Under the pieces are notes generated by a model, which searched no databases, was not told the origin of the DNA, and was given only the letters and a program-made list of their open reading frames with translations. A stretch of 64,000 nt of DNA from Pseudomonadota bacterium (GTDB lineage: Bacteria > Myxococcota_A > Polyangia > Haliangiales > Haliangiaceae), in contig JAEYYV010000069.1 of the NCBI GenBank assembly GCA_023428295.1, positions 13,380 through 77,379 of the forward strand, read 5' to 3'. This document shows, piece by piece, positions 1 through 8,343 of the stretch. Position 1 is the stretch's first letter. Each line of letters opens with the position of its first letter. Position numbers and translations under genes: made by a program.

Positions 1-1024
1 GCTTGCCGTTGGTGCCCTTCGCGTACTTCCCGAACAGTCGATCGCGCAGCTCGGGTGAGATCACCGGGCCGTCATTGATGACGTCGATCTCGACACCGGC
101 TTCACCATACGGCCGCGCGATCACGCGGATGGTGCCGCCTTCGTTGCAGTAGCGAACCGCGTTGCCGACCAGGTTATGAAGGACGCGTTCGATCAGCGCG
201 CCATCGAACTGCGCGAGCAGCTCGGGAGTTGCATCGATCGCGAAGTGCAACGTTCGTTCGCTGACCGCGTGGACCGCGATGACGTCACCGACAAGCGCAC
301 GCACACCCACGGGAGCGAGGCGTGGCTTTACCGATGCGTCCTCGAAGCGCGCGATGTCGACGAGGTTGGCCACGAGGCCGGACATTCGGCGCAGCGCGTG
401 AATCGTGGCCGCCAGCGCGCTCGCTTCGTCAGCGCCCAGCTCCACGACATCCTCGAGGTACGTCATGTTCGCGAGCGCGACGGCGAGACCGTTGTTGAGA
501 TCGTGGGCGAGCATCGCTGACGCCTCGGCGCCATACGCCATCAAGCGATCCGCTTGCTCGCGTGCGAGACGATCCTCGACGTGACACTTCTGCATCCGCG
601 CCACGGCGATGAGGCGGCGACGCAACTCCGTCGCCATCACGGGCTTGGTGATCACGTCGTCCGCACCGACGGCAAAGCACTGCGCGCGCGTCTCTTCGTC
701 GTCGTATCCCGACAGCACCGCGACCCACACGGCCGCACCGTGCATCTCTTTGAGCGTCTTCACCACCTCGGTGCCACGAACGCCGGGCATCTCGAGATCG
801 ACGAGCGCGAGGTCGGGCGGCGTGTGCGTCGCGAGGCTGATCGCGGTCGGCGCATCCTCGGCGCTGAACACGTTGAAGCCAACGCGCGACATCGCTGCGC
901 TGAGCGCTTTGCGAATGCGGGCATCGTCATCGACGATCAACAGACGCGCACCGGCGGGTGCCGCGATGGTGCCTTCGATCGGAAGGGGAGCGCTGACCAC
1001 GACGCATCGATCTGCCAGCGACAT
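1..1024 (-). CDS. Hybrid response regulator/histidine kinase, C-terminus cut by window edge
   Basis: A receiver domain comes first (about residues 26-140; phospho-acceptor Asp in LVDLEMPG near residue 75, Lys in ITKP). A HisKA segment follows with H-box MLAHDLNNGLA near residue 171. The start of an HATPase_c domain comes next, with N-box HNLVGNAVRYCNEGG near residue 282. The reading frame runs off base 1, so the G-boxes and stop are not visible. The ATG at 1024 follows a divergent gene start by only 14 bases, so the two genes must share or overlap promoters. The receiver-first order (REC-HisKA-HATPase) suggests a kinase whose activity is set by phosphorylation from another kinase. The signal sensed cannot be told; no transmembrane segment is visible. 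Family assignment is firm, cellular role is not. Confidence 0.88.
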   Translation of the reverse strand, partial: MSLADRCVVVSAPLPIEGTIAAPAGARLLIVDDDARIRKALSAAMSRVGFNVFSAEDAPTAISLATHTPPDLALVDLEMPGVRGTEVVKTLKEMHGAAVWVAVLSGYDDEETRAQCFAVGADDVITKPVMATELRRRLIAVARMQKCHVEDRLAREQADRLMAYGAEASAMLAHDLNNGLAVALANMTYLEDVVELGADEASALAATIHALRRMSGLVANLVDIARFEDASVKPRLAPVGVRALVGDVIAVHAVSERTLHFAIDATPELLAQFDGALIERVLHNLVGNAVRYCNEGGTIRVIARPYGEAGVEIDVINDGPVISPELRDRLFGKYAKGTNGK

Positions 1025-1038
1025 GCCAGCGATCGTGC

Positions 1039-2406
1039 GTGCGAATGCGCGAGGTTATCGCGCACGCCGGTGCGACGGTCGGCGTCAAACTCGCCGACCT
1101 ACACGCGCGCGAGGAGTGGTCGAATCGAGCCCCAATGGTTCACGCGGCGCGCGGGCGAAGGGTCGAGAACGTCTCCGCGCCCGTCGCCGCTGCCGATGCA
1201 CTGATCGCTGCCGCGCTCCGCGCGCATGCGGACGTCGCGTGGATCGAGCCGGCGCTCGATCCATCGCTCGATCACGAGAGCTACATCCTCTCGATGGAGA
1301 ACCGAGGGCACTCGCTGGCGCAGCTCACCGTCGACGCCCACGTCGCGACGGCGATCATCGCGCGCCTCGCCTTCATCGCGAACGTGGATCTGTCGGAGTC
1401 GGGTCCAGTCACCGGCATCGCTCGGTTGCGCGACACCGACGAGCGCGAGTGCGATCTCGTGCTGACCGTTCGCACGGGACGCGATCTGCGCGCCGAGGCG
1501 TTGTTCGTCACGCGCACGCCGCGGCCACTGCTCGGCGTGATCACGAGCGAGCTCGCGCCCGGTGATCGCGTGGATCACTATCGACTGATCGAGCGGCTCG
1601 GCTGTGGCGGAATGGGCACGGTGTTCTCCGTCGAGCATGTCGCGCTGGAGCGGCGCTACGCGCTCAAGGTGCTGCATCGCGACACGGTCAGTCGCGAACG
1701 CACGAGCGAGCGATTCTTGCGCGAAGCACGCGCGGCTGCACGCCTGCGCCACCCGCACATCGTCGATGTCTTCGACTTCGGCTATCTCCCCGACGGCCGC
1801 CCGTACTTCGCGATGGAGCTCCTCGACGGCAAGAGCATCGCAAACGTCCTCACCGAGAGCGCACTCGCACCCGAGCGCGCGATCCAGATCGCGCTCCAGC
1901 TCGGCGACGCTCTCGCGACTGCGCACGATGGCGGCGTCATCCACGCCGATGTCAGCGCGAACAACGTGATCCTCTCGCGCAGCGACAACGTGAAGCTCGT
2001 CGACTTCGGGCTGTCCCAGCTCCGCGATGCGAGCGAGAGCTACACGGACTCGGACTTCATCGTCGGGACGCCGAGCTACGTCGCACCCGAGATGCTGCGC
2101 GGGCGTACCGCCGACGAGCTGTCCGATCAGTACTCGTTCGGCGTCCTCCTGTTCGAGATGCTGCACGGTGCACCGCCATTCCTCGGCGACACCGTCGCGC
2201 AGACGTGCTGGATGCACCTCGAGGCTCCGGCACCGGCCGTCTCGAGCCCGTATGGCGCGCTGCCCGGCGAGCTCGTCGCGCTCGTCGCGCGCTGCATGCA
2301 GAAGACGCCTGCGGCGCGGTACCCCACCATGCGTGCGGTCCTCGCGGATCTGACGGCCGTGGCGCGCAAGTTCAGCCAACGCGGCTGGAGAAAGTGGCTG
2401 CCATGA
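1039..2406 (+). CDS. Ser/Thr protein kinase with N-terminal GspE/PilB-like domain
   Basis: Residues about 175-440 form a Hanks-type kinase. The glycine loop is LGCGGMGTVF, the ATP Lys is in YALKVLH (about residue 210), the catalytic loop is HADVSANNV (HAD in place of HRD), and DFG and APEM are present. Residues about 50-165 resemble the region of type II secretion/type IV pilus ATPases (GspE/PilB) before the Walker A: ADALIAAALRAHADVAWIEP is like the conserved A..I...A....ASDIHIEP, and IIARLAFIANVDLSE is like I.SRIKVMA.LDIAE. There is no GspE Walker A, so this is a sensor or docking module, not a secretion motor. The start is uncertain: GTG 1039 or ATG 1045. The stop overlaps the ATG of the next gene, a response regulator, indicating translational coupling. 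No C-terminal transmembrane or PASTA segment, so probably cytosolic. Kinase call is firm; the N-domain homology is my reading. Confidence 0.85.
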   Translation: MRMREVIAHAGATVGVKLADLHAREEWSNRAPMVHAARGRRVENVSAPVAAADALIAAALRAHADVAWIEPALDPSLDHESYILSMENRGHSLAQLTVDAHVATAIIARLAFIANVDLSESGPVTGIARLRDTDERECDLVLTVRTGRDLRAEALFVTRTPRPLLGVITSELAPGDRVDHYRLIERLGCGGMGTVFSVEHVALERRYALKVLHRDTVSRERTSERFLREARAAARLRHPHIVDVFDFGYLPDGRPYFAMELLDGKSIANVLTESALAPERAIQIALQLGDALATAHDGGVIHADVSANNVILSRSDNVKLVDFGLSQLRDASESYTDSDFIVGTPSYVAPEMLRGRTADELSDQYSFGVLLFEMLHGAPPFLGDTVAQTCWMHLEAPAPAVSSPYGALPGELVALVARCMQKTPAARYPTMRAVLADLTAVARKFSQRGWRKWLP

Positions 2407-3005
2407 CCGTGACGACCGACGAAGTTCCCGTGGTTGGCCGCCCGATCGTGCTCTGCGTCGACGACGATCCGGTTCTCCTCCAGGCGATCGTTCGCTCGCT
2501 GCGCGCCGTCGACGCCGAGCTCGTCGCGACGACCGATCCGAAGGCGGCGCTCGAGATGGTGTGCTCGCGCGACATCGCGGTGCTGGTCTCGGATCACGAG
2601 ATGCCGCTCATGACCGGCGTCGAGCTCGCCACCGCGGCGCGCCGCCTACGCCCCGACACCGTTCGCATCCTTCTCACCGGACGGCAGACGTTCGAGACCG
2701 CGCTTCAAGGCATCAACGAGTGCGAAGTCTTCCGGTACATCAACAAGCCGTTCGAGACGAAGGTGCTGCGCAAAGCCGTCAGTGATGCGATCGATCGCCA
2801 CGAGGAGCTCGTCGCGATGAGCACGCACGCAGCGCGTGGTTCTCGACGAGAGCTCATCACCAACGCGCTCGAGTCGGAGTTTCCGGGGCTCACGCACGTC
2901 GAGCGCAGCTCCGATGGTGCATACATCGCCTCCGATCCGCCGGCGGACACGCTCGCGGAGATCGGACTCGCGTCGCTGTCCGCCGTGGGCCGCGGCGATC
3001 GCTGA
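2403..3005 (+). CDS. Response regulator with RpfG-type receiver
   Basis: Two hundred residues. A receiver domain covers about 12-135: acidic pair VDDDP, phospho-acceptor Asp in LVSDHEMPLM, Thr in ILLTGR, and Lys in FRYINKPFE. The FRYINKP form is typical of receivers linked to HD-GYP or sensor proteins. The last 65 residues hold no recognised output domain: no helix-turn-helix and no HD-GYP. The ATG at 2403 overlaps the kinase stop (ATGA), so the two are probably co-expressed and may signal together. It lies directly upstream of the fliL operon; a possible activator site starts at the base after its stop codon. It may therefore act by protein contact, with a target that cannot be named from sequence. 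Confidence 0.85.
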   Translation: MTVTTDEVPVVGRPIVLCVDDDPVLLQAIVRSLRAVDAELVATTDPKAALEMVCSRDIAVLVSDHEMPLMTGVELATAARRLRPDTVRILLTGRQTFETALQGINECEVFRYINKPFETKVLRKAVSDAIDRHEELVAMSTHAARGSRRELITNALESEFPGLTHVERSSDGAYIASDPPADTLAEIGLASLSAVGRGDR

Positions 3006-3021
3006 CGTCATTTCTGGCGTC
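3006..3021 (+). promoter_or_regulatory. Possible enhancer-binding-protein site upstream of fliL
   Basis: CGTCATTTCTGGCGTC matches 11 of 16 positions of the CGTCAGAGCTGCCGAC site found before flhB and fliM. It sits 51 bases upstream of the GG of the fliL sigma54-like element, one helical turn more than the 39-40 base gap at the other operons. It starts at the base after the preceding stop codon. Weak on sequence alone; supported by spacing. Confidence 0.4.
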
Positions 3022-3071
3022 GATGCGATCTGCGTGATCGCGCAAGTCAGCGAGGACGCACGAGAGACACG

Positions 3072-3087
3072 CGGCACACCAGTTGCT
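3072..3087 (+). promoter_or_regulatory. Sigma54-type promoter for fliL operon
   Basis: CGGCACACCAGTTGCT closely fits the sigma54 consensus TGGCAC-N5-TTGCW, with the GG and GC dinucleotides 10 bases apart. The expected transcription start (about 12 bases past the GC) falls near 3098, only about 3 bases before the fliL ATG, so the SD-like GGGAAGG at 3088-3094 would lie outside the transcript. Either the mRNA is nearly leaderless or fliL is also read from upstream. Confidence 0.55.
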
Positions 3088-3100
3088 GGGAAGGCACGAC

Positions 3101-3595
3101 ATGAGCGACGAGCCTGACAAACCAGCCGCAGCACCAGCGCCGGCTGCGAAGACCTCCAAGGTCGTCTTGGCCCTCCTCGTGCTGAATCTAGGCGCGAGTG
3201 GGTTTGGCACCTTCAAGCTGGTAACCGCGGAGTCAGCGCACGCCGCACCAGCGCAAGAGGAGAAGCACGAGACCAACGAGAAGGTCGAGATCACCGGCCC
3301 GGTGATCCCGCTCGATCCGTTCGTCGTGAACCTCGACGAGCCCGGACAGTCTCGCTACCTGAAGGTCACGTTTCAGCTCGAGCTCGTGAAGGCCGACTCG
3401 CAAGCGGTGATCGAGAAGAACAAGCAGGTCATTCGCGACGCACTCCTCAGCTACCTCTCGGGACTCAAGCTCGCCGACACACTCGGTGTCGCTGCCAAGG
3501 ACAAGCTCCGCGCGGACGTGATGACCACGCTCACCGGCATCGTCGGCGAGCACAAGGTTCGCCGCCTGTTCATCCAAGAGTTCGTCGTTCAATGA
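3101..3595 (+). CDS. fliL: Flagellar basal-body-associated protein FliL
   Basis: FliL is a single-pass inner-membrane protein around the stator that supports torque. The 164-residue product has a short Ala/Pro-rich cytoplasmic tail and one transmembrane helix (about residues 22-42, VVLALLVLNLGASGFGTF). Its periplasmic FliL domain includes PLDPFVVNLDEPG and YLKVTFQLEL and ends IQEFVVQ, typical of FliL. The ATG at 3101 was chosen because SD-like GGGAAGG precedes it and the family begins here. Its stop overlaps the next start (ATGA), so it heads an operon with surface-sugar genes rather than sitting beside fliM, which is unusual. A sigma54-type element lies just upstream. Confidence 0.92.
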   Translation: MSDEPDKPAAAPAPAAKTSKVVLALLVLNLGASGFGTFKLVTAESAHAAPAQEEKHETNEKVEITGPVIPLDPFVVNLDEPGQSRYLKVTFQLELVKADSQAVIEKNKQVIRDALLSYLSGLKLADTLGVAAKDKLRADVMTTLTGIVGEHKVRRLFIQEFVVQ

Positions 3596-4068
3596 AGCCG
3601 GCGCTCAGCATCGCCTGGCAACCGAACGCCGACGACGTGACGCTCCGCCGCGCGGATCTCTCGGATCGCGAGCGCGTGTACGAGTACAACTTCGCCACCG
3701 ACGTTCGCGCGGTGTCCGGATCGCAGAAGCCCGTCTCGTACTCCGAGCACGTCCGCTGGTTCGGCAGGCGCATCGTCGAGCCCGCATCGCCGATCTGGAT
3801 CATCGAGCAGTACGGCGAGCCCGTCGGCACCGTGCGCATCGACGCACGCATGGATGCGAACGCGAGGATCTCGATCGCACTCGCCGCGTCCTCTCGAGGG
3901 CACGGCATCGGACGCAAAGCGATCGCGCTCGCATGCGCCAAGTGGTGCGGCGCTGTCGTCGCAGAGATTCATGAATCCAACGCGCCAAGCCGCGCGTGTT
4001 TCACCGCCTGTGGCTTCACCAAGATCGGGAAGCGCGAGGCATTCGACGTCTACCTATGGAGCCCGTAA
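3592..4068 (+). CDS. pseH: GNAT N-acetyltransferase, PseH-like
   Basis: A 158-residue GNAT acyltransferase. The VTLRRADLSDRERVYEYNF opening and the acetyl-CoA loop region SRGHGIGRKAI (R/Q-x-x-G-x-G/A type) are clear, as is the late ESNAPSRACFTACGF helix-loop. PseH acetylates the 4-amino group of the UDP-sugar intermediate in pseudaminic acid synthesis, using acetyl-CoA. Length and position, between fliL and a Pse-associated methylase and PseF-like gene, fit that role. GNAT membership is certain; substrate is inferred from context. It overlaps fliL by 4 bases (ATGA) and the next start by one base (TAATG), implying translational coupling. Confidence 0.8.
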   Translation: MKPALSIAWQPNADDVTLRRADLSDRERVYEYNFATDVRAVSGSQKPVSYSEHVRWFGRRIVEPASPIWIIEQYGEPVGTVRIDARMDANARISIALAASSRGHGIGRKAIALACAKWCGAVVAEIHESNAPSRACFTACGFTKIGKREAFDVYLWSP

Positions 4069-4673
4069 TGGACAACACGAGTCAAACGAAGTTGTGGAAG
4101 TCGGCCTTTGGCCGCGAGTACCTCGACCGCAACGATCACGAGAAGCCGGAGCGCGTCACGTCGTGGCGCCGCTTGCTCGACGGAATCACACCGAAGCGCG
4201 TGTGCGAAGTGGGATGCAACGTCGGGTGGAACCTCGAGTACCTGCGCCGCCTCGGCGTCGAGGAGCTCTATGGCATCGAGCCCTACGAGTACGCGGTCAA
4301 CCGCGCTCGCTCGCGCAATCCGGGCTTCAACGTGCTGCAAGGCACCGCGTTCGACCTGCCCTTCCGCGACAAGTTCTTCGACCTCGCGTTCACGAGCGGC
4401 GTTCTGATTCACATCGCGTACGAATCGATCGGCGGTGCGCTCGACGAGATCTATCGCATCTCCTCGAAGTACATCGTCGCGATCGAGTACGGCTCGTCGA
4501 AGCAAGAGGACACCGAGGTGCTCTACCGCGGCAACCAATCCGCGTTGTGGAAGCGCGATCACGGTGCGCTCTGGCAACGCCGCTATCCGGACCTGACGCT
4601 CGTGCGCACGCTCGAGCTCGGCGTCGCCGACGGCTACGACAACTGCACCGCCAACCTCTTCGAGAAGGCCTGA
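4068..4673 (+). CDS. Pseudaminic acid biosynthesis-associated methylase
   Basis: A 201-residue SAM-dependent methyltransferase. The N-terminal LWKSAFGREYLDRND matches the W..FG..Y..RN signature of the small methylase family found in pseudaminic-acid clusters. The SAM motif I is CEVGCNVGWNLEYL and the acidic loop is YGIEPYEYAV. The conserved ALDEIYRISSKYIVAIEYGSS follows. Members are often called PseA-like, but the exact acceptor, possibly the nonulosonate or its precursor, is not established. The ATG at 4068 overlaps the upstream TAA. It likely modifies the sugar added to flagellin by the downstream Maf-type enzyme. Confidence 0.8.
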   Translation: MDNTSQTKLWKSAFGREYLDRNDHEKPERVTSWRRLLDGITPKRVCEVGCNVGWNLEYLRRLGVEELYGIEPYEYAVNRARSRNPGFNVLQGTAFDLPFRDKFFDLAFTSGVLIHIAYESIGGALDEIYRISSKYIVAIEYGSSKQEDTEVLYRGNQSALWKRDHGALWQRRYPDLTLVRTLELGVADGYDNCTANLFEKA

Positions 4674-4676
4674 GCC

Positions 4677-5417
4677 ATGCGTACCGTCGCGATCGTCCAG
4701 GCGCGCATGGGTTCGACTCGGTTGCCCGGCAAGGTCATGCACGACCTCTGCGGCGACACGATGCTCGCTCGTGGCATCCAGCGTCTACGCGCAGCGAGCT
4801 CGCTCGCCGATGTCGTGATCGCGACGACGACGGGTACCGAAGACGACGTCATCGTCCTCGAGGCCAAGCGCCTCGACACCCAGGTGTATCGCGGCTCGGT
4901 GCACGACGTGCTCGACCGCTATCTCGGCGCAGCGCGCGCGTCCAACGCGGAAGCGATCGTTCGCGTGACGTCCGATTGTCCGCTCATCGATCCAGGTGTT
5001 GTCGACCGGGTGGTCGCCAAGCTCACCGGCGCGATCGACTACGCATCCAACACGCACGACATCCAGACGTTTCCGCGTGGCCTCGACTGCGAGGTGTTCC
5101 ATCGCGACACGCTCGAGCGCATGGCACGCATGGCGACGTCCAAAGCTGCACGCGAGCACGTTACCGTGTTCGTGCGCGAGCAGCCGCAGGTGTTCCGCAC
5201 GGATCAGCTGCTCGCCGAGACCAACGACTCCGACCTGCGCTGGACCGTCGACACCGACGCTGATCTCACGCTGGTGCGCCGCCTCTACGAGCGGTACTCG
5301 CTCGCTTCTCGCACCGTCGACTATCGCGACATCGTCCGCGGCGTTCGCGCCGAGCCGGCGCTGCAAGCGATCAACGCACACATCCCGCAAAAGGACTGGC
5401 GTGTCACAGCAACCTAA
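4677..5417 (+). CDS. pseF: Cytidylyltransferase, PseF/SpsF family
   Basis: A 246-residue nucleotidyltransferase with the family opening VAIVQARMGSTRLPGKV, where the RxxSTRLPGK loop binds CTP. It also has a DCPLIDP metal-binding motif and a late TVDTDADL. PseF activates pseudaminic acid to the CMP-sugar that glycosyltransferases use; the broader SpsF group also includes other sugar cytidylyltransferases. Context (acetyltransferase, Pse-associated methylase, Maf) favours PseF. It starts 3 bases after the methylase stop, and its end overlaps the GTG start of the Maf gene. Confidence 0.82.
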   Translation: MRTVAIVQARMGSTRLPGKVMHDLCGDTMLARGIQRLRAASSLADVVIATTTGTEDDVIVLEAKRLDTQVYRGSVHDVLDRYLGAARASNAEAIVRVTSDCPLIDPGVVDRVVAKLTGAIDYASNTHDIQTFPRGLDCEVFHRDTLERMARMATSKAAREHVTVFVREQPQVFRTDQLLAETNDSDLRWTVDTDADLTLVRRLYERYSLASRTVDYRDIVRGVRAEPALQAINAHIPQKDWRVTAT

Positions 5418-7329
5418 CGCCTCCGAGACGCTCGCCGCATGGCAGCGCTCACTCGCCGAGATCGCGCATCTCGGTGACCTCCTGTGTGCCGCGATCGAGC
5501 GGGACGACATGGTCACCGCGATCGCCACGATGATGCAGCTGCGCCGCACGCGCACGGACATCTCGCGCATCGACGCCTCCGTGCAGGACATCGAGCTCGT
5601 CGATCCCGTCGCGATCGAGACCGCGCGCGCCGCGATCGCTCGCACGCGCTCCGTCGCCGAGATCATGCGGCAGTGGCTCGCGCGCCCGCTTCCCGCCGAC
5701 GCCGACCTGCTACAGGTTCCACTCGGCGTCGCCATCGTCGCCGATGCCATGCTGCCCGCCGCGTGGGACTTCGAGCGCGATGTCGCCGTCCTCGTCGGCG
5801 ACGGCCTCGCGGACGTCGCGCAGATCCTCGTGGATCTCGGTCAGCTCCGCGTGATCTTCGTCGGCGAAGCACCGGTCCCGGCGTCCGTCATCACGGTGCG
5901 CTCCGCGGTCGAGCTCGGCTCGGCGATGCGCACGATGACGCCGATGGCGCCGCACCAAGTGGCGCTACGCACCACCGTCGATGCCGACCCCGAGCTCGTC
6001 GAGAGCTGCTCGACGATGTCGCGCGACAGCCTCGCGGATCTCCGCGTGCACCAGAACACCGTCGCGACGTTCTCGCGCACGTGGATCGATCAAGGCACCA
6101 CGAACCTGCCGTCCATCGCGCGCTGGCCCACCGTCGACGACGTCGGCGATCGGTTCGCCGGCAAGCCGATGGTGATCGTCGCCCCCGGACCGTCGCTCGC
6201 CAAGACCATCGATCAGCTGCGCGAGCTGCAAGGCAAGGTCGTCATCTGCTGCTTCAGCCACTCGCTGAAGCCCGTGATCGCCGCCGGCATCACGCCCGAC
6301 GTCATCGTCAGCGCGGATCCGCAAGACGTTCGCTACCACTTCGCGACGTGTGACACCTCGCAGTCGTTCCTCGTCAACGCGGCCACGGTTCACCCTGCCC
6401 TCTACGAGCTCCCCGCCCGCGGCATGTTCACGATGGCCGCGAACGGCCCGATCGACGACTGGCTCTACGACATCCTCGGCGAGTCCACGCCTGCCCTCGT
6501 CGGCGGCGGCTCGGTGGCCACCTCGGCGTTCACGCTCGCCCGCCGCTGGAAGTGCGATCCGATCGTCTTCATCGGCCTCGATCTCTCCTTCCCCGGCGGC
6601 AAGTACTACGTCGCCACGTCGTCCGACGGCGACGCGCGCGCCGACATCGCGCCCGACGGCACCATGAAGGTCGCGGGTTGGAGCGCAGGCTTCCACCAGA
6701 TGAAGGCGAACGGCGGCCCCGCCACCGCACGCGAGCGCACCATCGAGCTCCCCGGCTGGGGCAACTCCGGCACCGTGCCGTCCTCGTTCATGCTCGGCCT
6801 GTTCCGCCGCTGGTTCATCGACGCGATGCGCGAGGTCACCGACGTCTCCGTCTACAACTGCACCGAAGGCGGCTGCCACATCGACGGCATGGAGCACGTC
6901 CCGTTCGCCACGGTGCGCGATGCCCTCCTCGCCACCGTCGACGCACGCGCGACACTCGACGCGGTCATCGGCTCCGTCGATGCCAACGCGCGCATTCACG
7001 CCGCGAAGCGCGGTCTCTCCTCGCGCGTCACGCACCTTCGTCGCGCTCGTCAGCTCGCGAACCGCGCGATCGACATGATCGTGTCGGGCGCCTCCGACCG
7101 CGAGCTCCGCCGCGTCGAGCGCATCCTCGCCGACACGCTCCGCCCCGTGGAGCTCGTCTCGCTCGTCGCCCAGCGCGACATCGACCGCGCGATCACCATC
7201 GCGTCGCACGACGCTGACGAGGCCGCGTACCTCGCCGCATCCAAGTCGCTGTTCACCACGCTGATCCGCGTCATCGACGAGCTCCTCCCCGTCATCACCA
7301 GCGCGCACGCGCGAATGGCACCCATATGA
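5401..7329 (+). CDS. Maf/DUF115 motility-associated glycosyltransferase
   Basis: About 642 residues. The C-terminal two thirds is a DUF115/MptE-like domain: GKPMVIVAPGPSLAKTI, then SHSLKPVIAAGITPDVIVSADP, then VGGGSVATSAFTLARRWKCDPIVFIGLDLSF split over two stretches, with the GDA/VYNCTEGG tail. Maf proteins transfer nonulosonic acids to Ser/Thr of flagellin in the cytoplasm before export. The first about 75 residues are a helical segment resembling FliT/FlgN chaperones (SLAEIAHLGDLLCAAIERDD), an addition I do not know from typical Maf proteins. The GTG at 5401 was chosen because the frame upstream lies inside pseF. It overlaps pseF by 17 bases and the next gene by 4. Likely target: the single flagellin at 12513-13364. 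Confidence 0.82.
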   Translation: MSQQPNASETLAAWQRSLAEIAHLGDLLCAAIERDDMVTAIATMMQLRRTRTDISRIDASVQDIELVDPVAIETARAAIARTRSVAEIMRQWLARPLPADADLLQVPLGVAIVADAMLPAAWDFERDVAVLVGDGLADVAQILVDLGQLRVIFVGEAPVPASVITVRSAVELGSAMRTMTPMAPHQVALRTTVDADPELVESCSTMSRDSLADLRVHQNTVATFSRTWIDQGTTNLPSIARWPTVDDVGDRFAGKPMVIVAPGPSLAKTIDQLRELQGKVVICCFSHSLKPVIAAGITPDVIVSADPQDVRYHFATCDTSQSFLVNAATVHPALYELPARGMFTMAANGPIDDWLYDILGESTPALVGGGSVATSAFTLARRWKCDPIVFIGLDLSFPGGKYYVATSSDGDARADIAPDGTMKVAGWSAGFHQMKANGGPATARERTIELPGWGNSGTVPSSFMLGLFRRWFIDAMREVTDVSVYNCTEGGCHIDGMEHVPFATVRDALLATVDARATLDAVIGSVDANARIHAAKRGLSSRVTHLRRARQLANRAIDMIVSGASDRELRRVERILADTLRPVELVSLVAQRDIDRAITIASHDADEAAYLAASKSLFTTLIRVIDELLPVITSAHARMAPI

Positions 7330-8312
7330 AACGCAGGGCTCCACGCATCATCGCGATCGGTGGTGGCAAAGGCGGTGTCGGCAAGACCACCGTCGCCGCC
7401 AATCTCGCTCTCGCGATCGGGCGTGCGGGCCATCGCGTCGCCATCATCGACGCCGACCTCGGCGCGGCGAACCTGCACACCGCCCTCGGTGTCACGCGGC
7501 CCGCTCACAACCTCGGCGACTTCATCGACGGCGCCGTCGACAGCCTCGACGCCACCTTCACCCAAGTCACGCCCACCGTCCAGCTCGCCGCTGGCACCTC
7601 GCGCCCCGGCTCCGCGAACCTCGGCGCCGCCCAGAAGCTCCGCCTCCTCCGCGCGATCGGCAAGCTCGAGACCGACGTCGTTCTCGTCGATGTCGGCGCC
7701 GGCACCTCGTTCACCGTCGTCGATCTCTTCGCGGCCGCCGATCACAAGCTGATGGTCGTGTGCCCGCAGCTCACGTCGCTCCACAACGCCTACGCGCTGC
7801 TCAAGGCCGTTGTCCATCGCGTGGTTCGCAAGCACGCGATCGACGAGACGCACAAGGACCTCATCGACGCCGCGCTGTCGCACGAGTCCAAGGCCATCTC
7901 GATCCCGCAGCTCCTCGGCGTGATCCGGCCGATGGATCAAGCGGTCGCGAACGCCATCGTCGACACGCTGACGCGCTTCGGCGTCTCGCTCGTCGGCAAC
8001 ATGCTGTCGACGCCGCAAGAGGCCGACGCGCTCCGCCGCATGACGCCGATGATCCACGATCGCCTGCTCATTCACGCGCCGCTGATCGCAGCTATCAAGC
8101 GCACGCCGTCCCTCGCGGGCTCGCTCACCGCGGGCGTCGGCACGATCGCGACGCGCGCGAACGACGAAGCGGCCCACGCGCTTCGCCAGCTCGCCGACTC
8201 GATCATGGCGACGAACCTCGCGGCGCTCCGCGGCGAGGCGCGCGCCGCTCAGCACAAGACGATGCCGCTGTGGATCCAGCGCGGCCTCGAGACCGACGCC
8301 GCGCGCGAGTAG
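7326..8312 (+). CDS. MinD/ParA-family P-loop ATPase (FlhG-like paralogue)
   Basis: A 328-residue deviant-Walker ATPase. GGGKGGVGKTTVAANLAL carries the signature Lys, and IIDADLGAANLHTALGV and VVLVDVGAGTSF are the Walker A' and B regions. It resembles FlhG/MinD but is longer than the flhG at 21800-22675, with an insert around residues 160-200 and a tail ending MPLWIQRGL. Such proteins use ATP-dependent dimerisation to position polar structures. It is the last gene of the fliL-Pse-maf operon (ATGA overlap with maf), suggesting a role in placing flagella or the glycosylation machinery. It could equally be a chromosome- or pilus-positioning ATPase. Confidence 0.8.
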   Translation: MKRRAPRIIAIGGGKGGVGKTTVAANLALAIGRAGHRVAIIDADLGAANLHTALGVTRPAHNLGDFIDGAVDSLDATFTQVTPTVQLAAGTSRPGSANLGAAQKLRLLRAIGKLETDVVLVDVGAGTSFTVVDLFAAADHKLMVVCPQLTSLHNAYALLKAVVHRVVRKHAIDETHKDLIDAALSHESKAISIPQLLGVIRPMDQAVANAIVDTLTRFGVSLVGNMLSTPQEADALRRMTPMIHDRLLIHAPLIAAIKRTPSLAGSLTAGVGTIATRANDEAAHALRQLADSIMATNLAALRGEARAAQHKTMPLWIQRGLETDAARE

Positions 8313-8343
8313 GCACAGCGTTCCAATCTCTCCGCGTCCCGGG

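Noticed and set aside
8313..8343. Intrinsic terminator between the convergent MinD-like gene and pseG
   Set aside because: The 31 bases have no stable stem followed by a T-run on either strand.
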